NCBI GenBank assembly: GCA_934130045.1 | Contig: CAKOXI010000003.1 | Coordinates: 14,306 to 78,305 of the forward strand | DNA length: 64,000 nucleotides | Source: an uncultured Bacilli bacterium | GTDB lineage: Bacteria > Bacillota_I > Bacilli_A > RF39 > UBA660 | Reading direction: 5' to 3' | In this document: positions 43,272 to 52,341 of the stretch, one piece after another | Layout of the letters: each line of letters starts with the position of its first letter | Numbering within the stretch: the stretch's first letter is position 1 | The notes under the pieces: generated by a model | The model's database searches: none | Told to the model about the DNA's origin: nothing | Seen by the model: only the letters and a program-made list of their open reading frames with translations | Program-made: the position numbers and the translations under genes

Positions 43272-44215
43272 AAGAATGCTATTTAGGAATTGATATTGGA
43301 TCCATTTCAACTAAAGGGGTAATTATAGATGAATCCAATAATATTATTAAGTCCTCTTATATTTGGACGGAAGGTAATCCTGTGTCAGCTGTAAAAAAGT
43401 TAATTAACAATTTAAAAGAAGGTTTAGATAAAAATATAGTTATAAAAGGAATAGGAACTACTGGTAGCGCTAGAAAATTGATTGGTTTATTACTTGATGC
43501 TTCGATTGTAAAAAATGAAATAACTGCTCATGCGGTTGGAACGCTTTCAACTACTAAAGATGTAAAAACAATTTTAGAAATAGGTGGTCAGGATTCTAAA
43601 ATAATTTTAATAGATAATGGCATTATTACTGATTATTCTATGAATACATTATGTGCAGCAGGAACTGGTTCCTTTTTATCAAGTCAGGCTAAAAGATTAG
43701 GAGTAGATGTAGAAGAATTTGGAAACATTGCTCTAACTTCCAATAATCCTGCTAAAATAGCGGCTAGATGTACAGTTTTTGCTGAATCAGATTTAATTCA
43801 TAAGGCTCAAGTTGGTTACGAAAAAAAGGATATAATAGCTGGTTTATGTAAAAGTGTTGTTATTAACTATTTGAATAATGTTGGAAAAGGTAAAAAAATT
43901 AAACCACCAATTGTATTTCAAGGTGGTGTTAGTAAAAATAAGGGTGTAGTTAAATATTTTAAAGAAATTTTAAAAGAAGATATTATAGTAGATGAAAATG
44001 GTCATTTGATGGGAGCTATAGGTATAGCTATAATGTCAAAAAAATATAAAACTAATAAAATTTATAATTTAGATATAGCAGATATAAAATTTGAAACTAA
44101 GGGGATAGAATGTAAGGGTTGTTCAAATAATTGTGAAGTTTTAAAAATATATAAAGATGATGTTTTGATTGATTCATTTGGTAATAAATGTCCAAGAGGC
44201 GCTGTAAAGAACTAA
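43268..44215 (+). CDS. BadF/HgdC-type activase ATPase
   Basis: The 315-residue ASKHA ATPase starts at a GTG (preceded by GAGGAG). It has YLGIDIGSISTKGVIID (phosphate 1), GIGTTGSARKLIG, EIGGQDSKIIL, CAAGTGSFLSSQAKRLG (with the Cys that binds the inter-subunit [4Fe-4S] in HgdC), and VVFQGGVSKNKGV-like phosphate 2. The C-terminal Cys set (CKGCSNNC, then CPRG) is an extra domain. HgdC-type ATPases inject an electron into a dehydratase; no dehydratase pair is seen nearby, so the partner is probably the two upstream gene products. Confidence 0.85.
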   Translation: MKECYLGIDIGSISTKGVIIDESNNIIKSSYIWTEGNPVSAVKKLINNLKEGLDKNIVIKGIGTTGSARKLIGLLLDASIVKNEITAHAVGTLSTTKDVKTILEIGGQDSKIILIDNGIITDYSMNTLCAAGTGSFLSSQAKRLGVDVEEFGNIALTSNNPAKIAARCTVFAESDLIHKAQVGYEKKDIIAGLCKSVVINYLNNVGKGKKIKPPIVFQGGVSKNKGVVKYFKEILKEDIIVDENGHLMGAIGIAIMSKKYKTNKIYNLDIADIKFETKGIECKGCSNNCEVLKIYKDDVLIDSFGNKCPRGAVKN

Positions 44216-44224
44216 AAAAAGTGA

Positions 44225-44253
44225 TTGACTTTAATAAAAGTTTAGTGTATAAA
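44225..44253 (+). promoter_or_regulatory. Promoter of topA
   Basis: TTGACT (44225-44230), a 17-bp spacer and TATAAA (44248-44253), then an AAAGGAAG site before ATG 44283. Confidence 0.7.
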
Positions 44254-44282
44254 ATATAATTGAATAAAAAAGGAAGTGGATT

Positions 44283-46307
44283 ATGGCAAAAAATCTTGTA
44301 ATAGTCGAATCACCAAGTAAATCTAAAACAATAGAAAAGTACTTAGGAAATGATTATAAGGTAGTATCGAGTAAAGGACACGTTAGAGATCTTTCAACTA
44401 AAGGAAAATATGGCTTAGGAATTGATGTTGAAAATAATTTTAAACCAGATTATACCACAATAAAGGGTAAAAAATCTGTTATAACTGAGTTAAAAAAAGA
44501 TGTTAAAAATTCTGATTTTGTTTATCTAGCAACCGACCCTGACCGTGAAGGAGAAGCTATAAGTTGGCATTTATATGATTGTTTAGGACTAAATGATGAT
44601 AATTATAAAAGAATTGTTTTTAATGAAATTACTAAGAATGCTATTTTAGATTCATTTAAACATGCAAGAAAAATTGATCAAAATTTAGTTAATTCACAGG
44701 AAACTAGAAGAATGCTTGATAGAATTATTGGGTTTAGATTAAGTAAATTAATGCAAGCAAAAACTAGTGGTTCAAGTGCAGGTCGTGTTCAAAGTGTAGC
44801 ACTAAAATTAATTGTAGATAGAGAAAATGAAATCAAAAAGTTTAAACCAAGTGAATATTGGACAATAACTTCTATATTTGAAAATTTCCAAGCTGATTTA
44901 TTTAAATATAAAAATAAAGAAATAGAATTAAAGAATGAAGAAGAAGCAATAAACGTTTTAAATAATTTAGATAGTAAATTTGAAATTTCTAATGTAGAAA
45001 AGAAGGTTAAAACAAAAAAATCGCCTGTTCCATTTATTACGAGTACATTGCAACAAGTAGCATCTAATAAACTAAATATGAGTGCTAAAAAAACAATGTC
45101 AATCGCACAAAAATTGTATGAAGGTATTGAACTTGAAAATGAAACAGTAGGTTTAATAACATATATGCGTACTGATTCTATTAGACTTTCTAATGAATTT
45201 GTAACTGCTACAAACAAATATATAAAGGGTGAGTTTGGTAGCGAGTATGTTGGAAGTGTTAAGGTTAGCAAAAAAACTGAAAATGTTCAAGATGCCCATG
45301 AGGCAATTAGACCATCTAGTATTGAAAGAACTCCTATATCTATAAAAAAATATCTTTCAAATGATGAATACAAATTATATAGACTAATTTATTATAGAGC
45401 ACTTGCTTCTTTAATGAGTGATGCTAAAACAAATAATACAACTGTTATTTTGGATAATAATGATTATTTATTTAAAGCTACAGGTCAATCGATATCTTTT
45501 GATGGATATTTAAAAATATATAGTGATTATGAAGATACATCTTTAGAAGAACTACCTAATTTAGAAGAAAAACAAATATTAGATAGCAAAGAAATTATTA
45601 AAGAACAACATTTTACAAAACCACCTGCAAGATATACTGAGGCAAAATTAATTAAAGAACTTGAAGAATTAGGAATTGGTAGACCTAGTACTTATGCAAC
45701 AATAATGGATACTATAAAAACTCGTGGATATGTTGTTTTAGAAGATAAAAAATTTGTTCCAACTGATATTGGAATTGAAATAACAGACAAATTGCAACAA
45801 TTTTTTAAACATATTATAAATGTTAAATATACAGCAAATATGGAAAGTGATTTGGATAAAATTGCTTTAGGAAGTATTGATTGGGTAAGTGTTTTAAAAG
45901 AGTTTTATTCTGATTTTGAGCCATCCGTAAAAGAAGCATTTGATAAAATGGAAAAGAAACCACCAGAAGAAACTGGTGAAAAGTGTCCAAACTGTGGTAG
46001 TCCACTTGTTATTAGAAAAGGTAGATATGGTTCATTTACTGCATGTAGTAATTATCCAGAATGTAAGTACATAAAAACTGAACCAAAAGAAATAAAAGAA
46101 GTTTGTGATTGCCCAAATTGTGATGGAAAAATAGTAGAGAAGAAAAGTAGGCGTGGTAAAGTTTTTTATGGATGTAACAATTATCCAAAATGTAAAACAG
46201 CTTATTGGGATATGCCGATAGGAGAAAAATGCCCAAATTGTTCTAATATGTTAGTTCAAAAAAATAATAAAATTAAATGTAGTTCTTGTGATTATATAAA
46301 AGAGTAG
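44283..46307 (+). CDS. topA: DNA topoisomerase I
   Basis: This relaxes negative supercoils by a transient 5'-phosphotyrosine. The 674 residues have the Toprim start KNLVIVESPSKSKTIEKYLG and ATDPDREGEAISWHL, the active-site tyrosine in GLITYMRTDSIRLS, and EAIRPSS. The C-terminus has three Cys4 zinc ribbons: CPNCGSPLV...CSNYPECKYI, CDCPNCDGK...CNNYPKCKTAYW and CPNCSNML...CSSC. Full length. It stands alone with its own promoter; the dprA/trmFO neighbours common in Bacilli are absent. Confidence 0.97.
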   Translation: MAKNLVIVESPSKSKTIEKYLGNDYKVVSSKGHVRDLSTKGKYGLGIDVENNFKPDYTTIKGKKSVITELKKDVKNSDFVYLATDPDREGEAISWHLYDCLGLNDDNYKRIVFNEITKNAILDSFKHARKIDQNLVNSQETRRMLDRIIGFRLSKLMQAKTSGSSAGRVQSVALKLIVDRENEIKKFKPSEYWTITSIFENFQADLFKYKNKEIELKNEEEAINVLNNLDSKFEISNVEKKVKTKKSPVPFITSTLQQVASNKLNMSAKKTMSIAQKLYEGIELENETVGLITYMRTDSIRLSNEFVTATNKYIKGEFGSEYVGSVKVSKKTENVQDAHEAIRPSSIERTPISIKKYLSNDEYKLYRLIYYRALASLMSDAKTNNTTVILDNNDYLFKATGQSISFDGYLKIYSDYEDTSLEELPNLEEKQILDSKEIIKEQHFTKPPARYTEAKLIKELEELGIGRPSTYATIMDTIKTRGYVVLEDKKFVPTDIGIEITDKLQQFFKHIINVKYTANMESDLDKIALGSIDWVSVLKEFYSDFEPSVKEAFDKMEKKPPEETGEKCPNCGSPLVIRKGRYGSFTACSNYPECKYIKTEPKEIKEVCDCPNCDGKIVEKKSRRGKVFYGCNNYPKCKTAYWDMPIGEKCPNCSNMLVQKNNKIKCSSCDYIKE

Positions 46308-46326
46308 ATTTTAAATAAAAATAATG

Positions 46327-46359
46327 GTATACTTAGATTAGAATAAGTATACTTTTTTT
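46327..46359 (+). terminator. Terminator after topA
   Basis: A perfect 9-bp stem (46327-46335 with 46344-46352), an 8-nt loop and seven T's. Confidence 0.88.
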
Positions 46360-46370
46360 GGGAGGAATTT

Positions 46371-47045
46371 ATGAAAAAAATTATAATACTATTTTCTTTA
46401 ATGTTATGTATAACTGCTTGTTCAATCGATGATAATAAAGTCTCAAATAATATAACTACTACAACTACTACAACAACTAAAGAAGAACCTGTTTATGTTG
46501 ATGATAATCCTATTAAATTAGGTTTTTATATGTATTATGGTAGTAATCAAAATAGAAGTCTTATTAGTGAGTATTCAACTAACTGGATATTGAATCAGGA
46601 TTTATGTTCCTTAGAGGTTTTTTATACTAATGATAATTTTATACCAGGTAGTAATTTTAGTAATTTATGGAATAGTTATTTTTCTAATTATTCATTATCT
46701 AATAATTATAAAATTGGGTATAATATTAAATTTGAAACAACTACTGGTGTTATAGATAAAAATATTCTATCTCCTAATGATACTATTGATATTTATAATT
46801 TTATGCAGATATATTTATATGATGATGTTCATGTTGAACCAAATGTATGGTATAGTCATGTAACAAGTGAGGAATATAATGATGAAACTCTATTAACATC
46901 TATTAAACTAACGGGAAGTACTGATACAGATAAAATTACTTCTGATATAGAATTAACGACTTTTACATATTCTAAAGCAGATGATTTTTATAACAATCAT
47001 TATAGAGGTAATAGTAGTTATAAAGTAATAATAAAAAGAAAATAA
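46371..47045 (+). CDS. Lipoprotein of unknown function with Thr-rich linker
   Basis: The 224 residues begin with a lipoprotein signal (KIIILFSLMLCITACS, lipobox ITAC), then an N-terminal linker of eight consecutive threonines (about 29-36), then a domain of alternating strands (LGFYMYYGSNQNRSLISEYST) with no clear family match. Likely displayed on the outer face of the membrane. It starts an envelope-oriented cluster with the transglycosylase and peptidase genes that follow. Confidence 0.68.
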   Translation: MKKIIILFSLMLCITACSIDDNKVSNNITTTTTTTTKEEPVYVDDNPIKLGFYMYYGSNQNRSLISEYSTNWILNQDLCSLEVFYTNDNFIPGSNFSNLWNSYFSNYSLSNNYKIGYNIKFETTTGVIDKNILSPNDTIDIYNFMQIYLYDDVHVEPNVWYSHVTSEEYNDETLLTSIKLTGSTDTDKITSDIELTTFTYSKADDFYNNHYRGNSSYKVIIKRK

Positions 47046-47056
47046 TGGTGAAGTGT

Positions 47057-48142
47057 ATGAATAATGAAAATAATGAATTATTTGCAATGTTAGATTCTAA
47101 TAAGAAAAATTTTAATAATACTTATAAAATATATAGAGAAGAATCAAAACAATTTAAAAAAGCTAATAAAATTAATTTTAAATTATTATTTACGACATCT
47201 TTGATTATTGGAACAATTTCTGTAAGTAGTTTAATGGCTTTAGAAAAAAACACTGTTTCATTAAAGAGTGAGCCATTAAATAGTTATGATATTGTCCAAA
47301 GTACACAAAATAATAGTGTTAATAGTGTAACATATATAAATAATCTAAATAAAGACATAAATATAGAAAATAAAGTTGTTGAACCTGCATTAGAAGATAA
47401 AATAGAAAAAAGTTATAACATTTATGAAAATAAAAAACTTTTTGATGTAGGTGAAAATCCAGGAATTTATTATGTGAATAATTATATAAATAGTACCGAT
47501 TATAATTATTTTAAAAAGTATTCAAAAATGTATGGTGTTGATCCAAATTTGATGGTTGCGATAGGAATGCAAGAAAGTTCACTTAATCATGATGAATGCT
47601 TACCAGGTGGCAGTTTTTATAATGATTGCGCAATAGGAATTATGCAATTAGAAAAGGGTTGTATTAACGAACTTACAGCTTTTAATTATGAAACCAATTG
47701 TTATGATACTATTTCTATTACTGACGGGGAAAAGTGTGATATTGATACAAATATAAGAGCTGCTTGTATGTTATTTCAAAATGCGATTGAGAAATATAAT
47801 GGTAATATATTTTTAGCTATTCAATATCATAATTATAATAATATGTTAGATGTTGCATTAGAAAAAACTTCTTTAGAAGCAAATATCAGCACATCAAATT
47901 TAATAAATAATTATAGTGATATTAAATTTCTAAAGTATATTGATGATATTCATAATAATCCAAGCAAATACTTATCTAATTGGCAATATAAAACTTATGG
48001 TGATAATGAATATATAAATCACGTATTAAGTTATTGTGTTAGCAATCAAGTAGAATATATGTATAATGGTGAAAAAATATCATTCGATTTAGAATATGGT
48101 AAAAGTGTTATAAATAATATTCATAGACAAAATAATCATTGA
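47057..48142 (+). CDS. Membrane-anchored lysozyme-fold transglycosylase (SLT-like)
   Basis: The 361-residue protein has a cytosolic start, one membrane span (about 44-65, FKLLFTTSLIIGTISVSSLMA) and an extracellular lytic-transglycosylase domain: YFKKYSKMYGVDPNLMVAIGMQESSLNH gives the catalytic Glu in the ES motif, DCAIGIMQLEKG the GxMQ motif, and AIQYHNYNN the N-Y-like motif. It likely cuts peptidoglycan strands. The start ATG 47057 follows GGTGAAG, overlapping the previous stop; ATG 47045 is an alternative. Confidence 0.82.
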   Translation: MNNENNELFAMLDSNKKNFNNTYKIYREESKQFKKANKINFKLLFTTSLIIGTISVSSLMALEKNTVSLKSEPLNSYDIVQSTQNNSVNSVTYINNLNKDINIENKVVEPALEDKIEKSYNIYENKKLFDVGENPGIYYVNNYINSTDYNYFKKYSKMYGVDPNLMVAIGMQESSLNHDECLPGGSFYNDCAIGIMQLEKGCINELTAFNYETNCYDTISITDGEKCDIDTNIRAACMLFQNAIEKYNGNIFLAIQYHNYNNMLDVALEKTSLEANISTSNLINNYSDIKFLKYIDDIHNNPSKYLSNWQYKTYGDNEYINHVLSYCVSNQVEYMYNGEKISFDLEYGKSVINNIHRQNNH

Positions 48143-48166
48143 CTTTATTAAAATATATTGTATAAT
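48139..48166 (+). promoter_or_regulatory. Promoter of the M3-like peptidase gene
   Basis: TTGACT (48139-48144, overlapping the previous stop codon), a 16-bp spacer and TATAAT (48161-48166). Confidence 0.65.
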
Positions 48167-48188
48167 AAATGCCAAGTGAAGTGGTAAA

Positions 48189-49226
48189 ATGTACGGTGAA
48201 TGGAATATTGATAATATATTAGATGAATTAAAAAGATTAGAAAAATATTTTTATATTTGTGATGATGAAGAAGATAAAATAAAAATAATTCTTAGTATAA
48301 ATAAATATTTAGAATTATTAAAAATAAAAAAACATGATTTAAGTAAATTAAAGTTTAATAAAAGAATTAATAGTGAGTATACAGAAAAATTAATCAATAA
48401 TTTAGATGAAAATTTAATTGTTGCTGATAATCAAGTAAAAAATAATATTCGTGATTTTAAAAAATTAATTAACTCTATTAATAAATTAAATATTAAATTT
48501 AATACTATTTATATTGATTATGAGGATTTAAATATGCCTTTATCTATTGATTATATTTGTAAATTTTTAAGCGAATTTAAAAGTGATTTGTATGAACACT
48601 TTAATGATGTTTTCAAAAATAATTATATTAATTTTTTTAATAAAGAATGTAAGGATTATAGTGGAGCATGTTATTATATTCCATTTAATAATAAAAATTA
48701 TATAAATATATATAGTGAAGGTAATTATAAAATTGCGCCATCTATAGTTCATGAATTAGGTCATTCATATGAGAATAATTACCAAAAAAGTAATAAATTA
48801 TGGCTGCATAATATAAGTTTATATTCAGAAGTTTTTTCAAATTTTCTATGTTTATTATTTGATCAATATTTAAAGGATACTAAATGTTTTTATCAAGGAT
48901 TAATTGATAACAATTCATTCATAACTACCTGTTATAATTTGTCAAATGATTTAACAGAATATATATACTCAGGTGAATACAAAAATATAGATGAATTATA
49001 TGATTTTATATTTTTATTAGGAGGAAATATTGCTTTAGCTTTTTTAGAACAATATAATACTAATAAAAAGGAAGCATTAAAGAATATTGATTATTTCTTA
49101 GAAAAAAATGATTCTGATTTTTCTAATCATTTATTAAAAAGTGTTGATATAGATATAAAGAAACTTTATTCTGCTACTTATTTAAATGAATATGCTGCAA
49201 AATGTAATAAATTAAAAGGAAGATAG
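48189..49226 (+). CDS. Truncated M3-like metallopeptidase
   Basis: The 345-residue protein has the zinc motif IVHELGHSYE (His188-Glu189-x-x-His192), followed by a Glu-containing segment (SLYSEVFSNFLCLLFDQYL) at the distance of the third ligand in gluzincins such as M3 oligopeptidases. M3 enzymes have about 550-600 residues; this one lacks much of the N-terminal half and has only a helical region before the zinc site. It carries no signal peptide, so it is probably cytosolic. Substrate unknown. Confidence 0.65.
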   Translation: MYGEWNIDNILDELKRLEKYFYICDDEEDKIKIILSINKYLELLKIKKHDLSKLKFNKRINSEYTEKLINNLDENLIVADNQVKNNIRDFKKLINSINKLNIKFNTIYIDYEDLNMPLSIDYICKFLSEFKSDLYEHFNDVFKNNYINFFNKECKDYSGACYYIPFNNKNYINIYSEGNYKIAPSIVHELGHSYENNYQKSNKLWLHNISLYSEVFSNFLCLLFDQYLKDTKCFYQGLIDNNSFITTCYNLSNDLTEYIYSGEYKNIDELYDFIFLLGGNIALAFLEQYNTNKKEALKNIDYFLEKNDSDFSNHLLKSVDIDIKKLYSATYLNEYAAKCNKLKGR

Positions 49227-49235
49227 GTGCTTTTA

Positions 49236-50003
49236 ATGGAAAGATATTTAAGTATTGTACTTGATCAGAATTGCAATATAAGTAAAACACTTGTTAAAAA
49301 AGAAAAAAATTCCCTAGATTCATTCATTTTAAATAATTTTAGTAATTCTATGGAGATTCGTGATTTTTATAAGGAAGATATTGAAACGTTTTTGTCTGAA
49401 CATAAAAATACAATATATAATATTTCTGAAAAAACAGGAAAAAAATATAGAGGACAAATTGTTATTTTGGAACTTTTAGATGATCTTTCTTTAAGGAGAG
49501 TTAAGGTATTATATAAAAGTGATTTAAAAAGTGTAAGAGAAATTTTAAAAGATCAATATTTTATGAGAAATTTTGTTTTAAGTAACTATAGTTTTTTTTC
49601 AAGTTATGTTTATAATAAAATAAAATATAATTTAAGCAAAACTGAATTTCAGTATATGATAAATGAATGGTTAAAAAATTTTAAAAATAATGATCAATAT
49701 TTCGATGTATGTAGACTTATTTTAAAGAAATATGCAGAATTTAATAAAAAAACATTTAATAATAAAAATAGTGTTTTAAATGTTGTTGAAAGTAAAACTG
49801 TCGATTTAACTGATATAAATAATGAATATGATCCAGATATTGATTATCATCCTGATTTAGATGATGAAATAAAATTAAAAAAAATAGAAGAACAAGAATT
49901 AGAAGATAATTTAATTAAAGAAAATTGTAATATTAAAAAATTAGTCAAGAAAAAAGAAAATAATAATTTTGAAGAATTTGAACAACTTACTTTTTTTGAT
50001 TAA
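49236..50003 (+). CDS. Unknown acidic-tailed protein
   Basis: I do not recognise this 255-residue protein. The N-terminal two thirds are helical and basic with RDFYKEDIETFLSEHKNTIY and LELLDDLSLRRVKVLYKSDLKSVREI. The last 60 residues are very acidic (DINNEYDPDIDYHPDLDDE) and lysine-rich. It lacks a signal or membrane span and starts 9 bases after the peptidase stop (a GTG at 49227 is also possible), so it belongs to the same operon. A role with the peptidase or transglycosylase is inferred only from the cluster. Confidence 0.6.
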   Translation: MERYLSIVLDQNCNISKTLVKKEKNSLDSFILNNFSNSMEIRDFYKEDIETFLSEHKNTIYNISEKTGKKYRGQIVILELLDDLSLRRVKVLYKSDLKSVREILKDQYFMRNFVLSNYSFFSSYVYNKIKYNLSKTEFQYMINEWLKNFKNNDQYFDVCRLILKKYAEFNKKTFNNKNSVLNVVESKTVDLTDINNEYDPDIDYHPDLDDEIKLKKIEEQELEDNLIKENCNIKKLVKKKENNNFEEFEQLTFFD

Positions 50004-50017
50004 ATTTTATTAAAATG

Positions 50018-50046
50018 CATTTTATATTTTATAAAATGTTTTTTTA
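50018..50046 (+). terminator. Terminator after the envelope cluster
   Basis: An 8-bp perfect stem (50018-50025 with 50031-50038), a 5-nt loop and eight T's. Confidence 0.75.
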
Positions 50047-50070
50047 TGATATAATTTTCATGGTGATAAT

Positions 50071-51345
50071 ATGAATATAATAGATATAATTAATAAAAAA
50101 AGAATGAATGGTGAATTAAGTTTAGATGAATTAAAATTTGTTGTTAATGGATTTTTAGATGGTACAGTTTTAGATTGCCAAATGAGTTCCTTACTTATGG
50201 CAATTGTTTTAAATGGTATGACAGAAGAAGAAACTTTTAATTTAACTGATGTAATGCTTGAAAGTGGGCATGTTATAGATTTAAGTAATATCGATGGTAT
50301 TAAGGTTGATAAACATTCAACAGGAGGAGTTGGAGATAAAACTTCTTTAATACTTGTTCCTCTAGTTGCATCATGTGGGGTTAAAGTTGCAAAAATGAGT
50401 GGAAGAAGTTTAGGTCATACTGGTGGTACTATAGATAAATTAGAATCAATAGATGGATTTAATGTCAATTTAACTAATGAACAATTTATTAATCAAGTAA
50501 ATAATGTTGGTTGTGCACTTGTAAGTCAAACGAAAGAATTAGTTCCAGCTGATAAAAAAATATATGCATTAAGAGATTTAACTGGTACTGTAGAATCAAT
50601 CCCTTTAATAGCGTCAAGTATTATGAGTAAAAAATTAGCAAGTGGGGTAGACAAAATAGTTATTGATGTAAAAGTTGGTAATGCTGCTTTTATGAAGAAT
50701 TTGGAAAGTGCTAGAAAGTTAGCTAATTTAATGGTTAAAATTGGAAAAAATAAGGGAAGAGATACAATATGTGTTTTAACTAATATGGATGAACCTTTAG
50801 GAAACAATATCGGTAATGCTCTAGAAGTTAGAGAGAGTATAGAAGTATTAAAAGGTAATGGACCAAGCGATTTAAAAGAAATAATTTTAACTTTATCATC
50901 ATTGATGGTTAGTTTAGGAAAAAATATTGATATGTATTCTGATTTAGAACAAGTAAAACAAAATTTATCTAATGGAGAGGCATATAATAAATTTGAGGAA
51001 ATGGTTTCTGCTCAAAATGGTAACTTGAATAATATTCCTGTTTCAAAACATGTTTTCTCAGTAAAAAGTAAAAAAACAGGATTTATAAACAAAATTGATG
51101 CTTATAAATTAGGAATGCTAGAAAGAGAAATGGGCGATTCAAGATTTAATCAAAAAGATATAATTGATTATACTGTTGGATTTATTTTAAATAAAAAGGT
51201 TGGAGATTATGTTTTAGAAGATGAAGAATTAATAAAAGTATATTTAAATACAAATGATGTTAATGTTAAAGAAATTCTTGATTGTTTTGAAATAGATAAT
51301 AATTCTGTACCAAAAAAACCATTAATATATGAAATAATAAAATAA
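50071..51345 (+). CDS. pdp: Pyrimidine-nucleoside phosphorylase
   Basis: This salvage enzyme cleaves uridine/thymidine nucleosides with phosphate. The 424 residues include the phosphate-binding stretch VDKHSTGGVGDKTSLILVPLVASCGVKVAKMSGRSLGHTGGTIDKLESI, and a Lys-rich substrate region (SSIMSKKLASG). Length fits the bacterial Pdp/DeoA family (about 430). Monocistronic; a perfect terminator follows. Confidence 0.95.
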   Translation: MNIIDIINKKRMNGELSLDELKFVVNGFLDGTVLDCQMSSLLMAIVLNGMTEEETFNLTDVMLESGHVIDLSNIDGIKVDKHSTGGVGDKTSLILVPLVASCGVKVAKMSGRSLGHTGGTIDKLESIDGFNVNLTNEQFINQVNNVGCALVSQTKELVPADKKIYALRDLTGTVESIPLIASSIMSKKLASGVDKIVIDVKVGNAAFMKNLESARKLANLMVKIGKNKGRDTICVLTNMDEPLGNNIGNALEVRESIEVLKGNGPSDLKEIILTLSSLMVSLGKNIDMYSDLEQVKQNLSNGEAYNKFEEMVSAQNGNLNNIPVSKHVFSVKSKKTGFINKIDAYKLGMLEREMGDSRFNQKDIIDYTVGFILNKKVGDYVLEDEELIKVYLNTNDVNVKEILDCFEIDNNSVPKKPLIYEIIK

Positions 51346-51368
51346 AACTTAAGATTATCTTAAGTTTT
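51344..51368 (+). terminator. Terminator after pdp
   Basis: A perfect 11-bp stem (51344-51354 with 51358-51368) with a 3-nt loop, starting in the stop codon. Confidence 0.85.
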
Positions 51369-51451
51369 AATGTCAATAAATGTCAAAACAATGGTTTTTG
51401 CTTGAAAGATATTTAAATATATTATAATATAAAAATAGGGAGTGTGATAGA

Positions 51452-51646
51452 ATGATATATCCTTCAATTGACAAATTATTAAATAAAGTTGGTTCAAAAT
51501 ATTTATTAGTAAATATTGTTTCTAAAAGAGTTAAACAAATGGAAGAAACAAATTATTATCAATTAAAAAATAATGAATATGTTTCTAAAAAAAACATTGG
51601 TAGAGCTTTAGAGGAAATATCAAAAGACATGATACATTTGAAATAA
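51452..51646 (+). CDS. rpoZ: RNA polymerase omega subunit
   Basis: The 64-residue protein helps assemble core RNA polymerase. It matches RpoZ at the start IYPSIDKLLNKVGSKYLLVNIVSKRVKQM and at the end NIGRALEEISKDMIHL. It is shorter than the usual 65-70 residues but complete. It is not next to gmk or priA as in most Firmicutes, which stand elsewhere. A GGGAG site precedes ATG 51452. Confidence 0.9.
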   Translation: MIYPSIDKLLNKVGSKYLLVNIVSKRVKQMEETNYYQLKNNEYVSKKNIGRALEEISKDMIHLK

Positions 51647-51658
51647 TGTATTTTTTTT
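51632..51658. terminator. Terminator between rpoZ and DUF192 gene
   Basis: A 7-bp perfect stem (51632-51638 with 51645-51651), a 6-nt loop and eight T's. It overlaps the rpoZ stop and ends at the convergent DUF192 gene stop. Confidence 0.75.
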
Positions 51659-51965
51659 AGAAAATTTTTTCATTAATTTTAAAGCTTGTTGTGTTAGCTT
51701 TAAATTCAAATATGCCGTAAACATTTTTTTTAGGTAATAATATTTTCCATGGTTTCATATTTTTTTTAATAAATATGATTTTATAATTTTTATCAACCAT
51801 ATAAACATCAATATTAAATCGCATAAAAAATGTATGAATGCTACTGCATTTTGGAAAAAAAAGTCCGTAATCTATATCTTTTTTTAACATTAATCCTATT
51901 AATCTATCTTTAAAATTTGTACATTTTTTAATTTTTATTTCATTATTATTATAAATAACTTTCAT
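51657..51965 (-). CDS. DUF192 protein
   Basis: The 102-residue protein is a compact DUF192 domain: FKDRLIGLMLKK, then GLFFPKCSSIHTFFMRFNIDVYMVDKNYKI, then the terminal strand GIFEFKANTT. It is thought to be a small beta-barrel; its role is unknown. It lies just upstream of and divergent to the Flp pilin gene, so it is possibly linked to the Tad locus. Unlike many members it lacks an N-terminal signal peptide. Confidence 0.88.
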   Translation of the reverse strand: MKVIYNNNEIKIKKCTNFKDRLIGLMLKKDIDYGLFFPKCSSIHTFFMRFNIDVYMVDKNYKIIFIKKNMKPWKILLPKKNVYGIFEFKANTTSFKINEKIF

Positions 51966-52001
51966 AATTTCACCAAATTAAGTATAACATAAAAAATTTG
52001 T

Positions 52002-52030
52002 TTGACAAATAGCAAAAAAAAGTATACACT
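52002..52030 (+). promoter_or_regulatory. Promoter of the Flp pilin gene
   Basis: TTGACA (52002-52007) with TACACT (52025-52030) at 17 bp, or TATACA (52023-52028) at 15 bp. GGAGG precedes ATG 52058. Confidence 0.6.
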
Positions 52031-52057
52031 TAATTTAGATATATTATGGAGGTATGT

Positions 52058-52255
52058 ATGAGATTAAATAATAAAGGACAAGCGTTAGTTGAATATATAT
52101 TGATTATTGCGGTAATAAGTGTTGTTGTCGTTAGTATTGTAAAATTATTAGGTGGATATTTACAAGATTCAATGACAAAGTCTTCTTGTGCATTAGTAGA
52201 TAAAGTTTATGTAGAAGGAAGTAAACCTGGAGAAGGAACTTGTGTTGATCAGTAA
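52058..52255 (+). CDS. flp: Flp-type pilin
   Basis: The 65-residue protein is the major pilin candidate of a Tad/Flp pilus. It has a short leader (MRLNNKGQALVEY, with the prepilin Gly before Q and the Glu at position +5), then a hydrophobic helix (ILIIAVISVVVVSIVKLLGG) and a short polar tail with two Cys. Leader and helix are diagnostic of Flp pilins. A prepilin peptidase is not in the window. The strong site GGAGG fixes the start. Confidence 0.92.
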   Translation: MRLNNKGQALVEYILIIAVISVVVVSIVKLLGGYLQDSMTKSSCALVDKVYVEGSKPGEGTCVDQ

Positions 52256-52281
52256 TTAAAGATTAAAAAATTAATATGTAG

Positions 52282-52312
52282 AAGTGAGTTTTAATAATTC
52301 ACTTTTTCTTTT
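52282..52312 (+). terminator. Terminator after the Flp pilin
   Basis: A 9-bp stem with one G-U pair (52282-52290 with 52296-52304), loop TTAAT, followed by T-rich sequence. It lies between the pilin and the sigma-factor gene, allowing pilin messenger to be in excess. Confidence 0.7.
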
Positions 52313-52341
52313 TTATAACACTATTTTTAAGGAGATTTATT

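Noticed and set aside
44789..45271. 160-codon minus-strand frame inside topA
   Set aside because: topA is certain on the plus strand; the antisense frame has shadow composition and no supporting signals.
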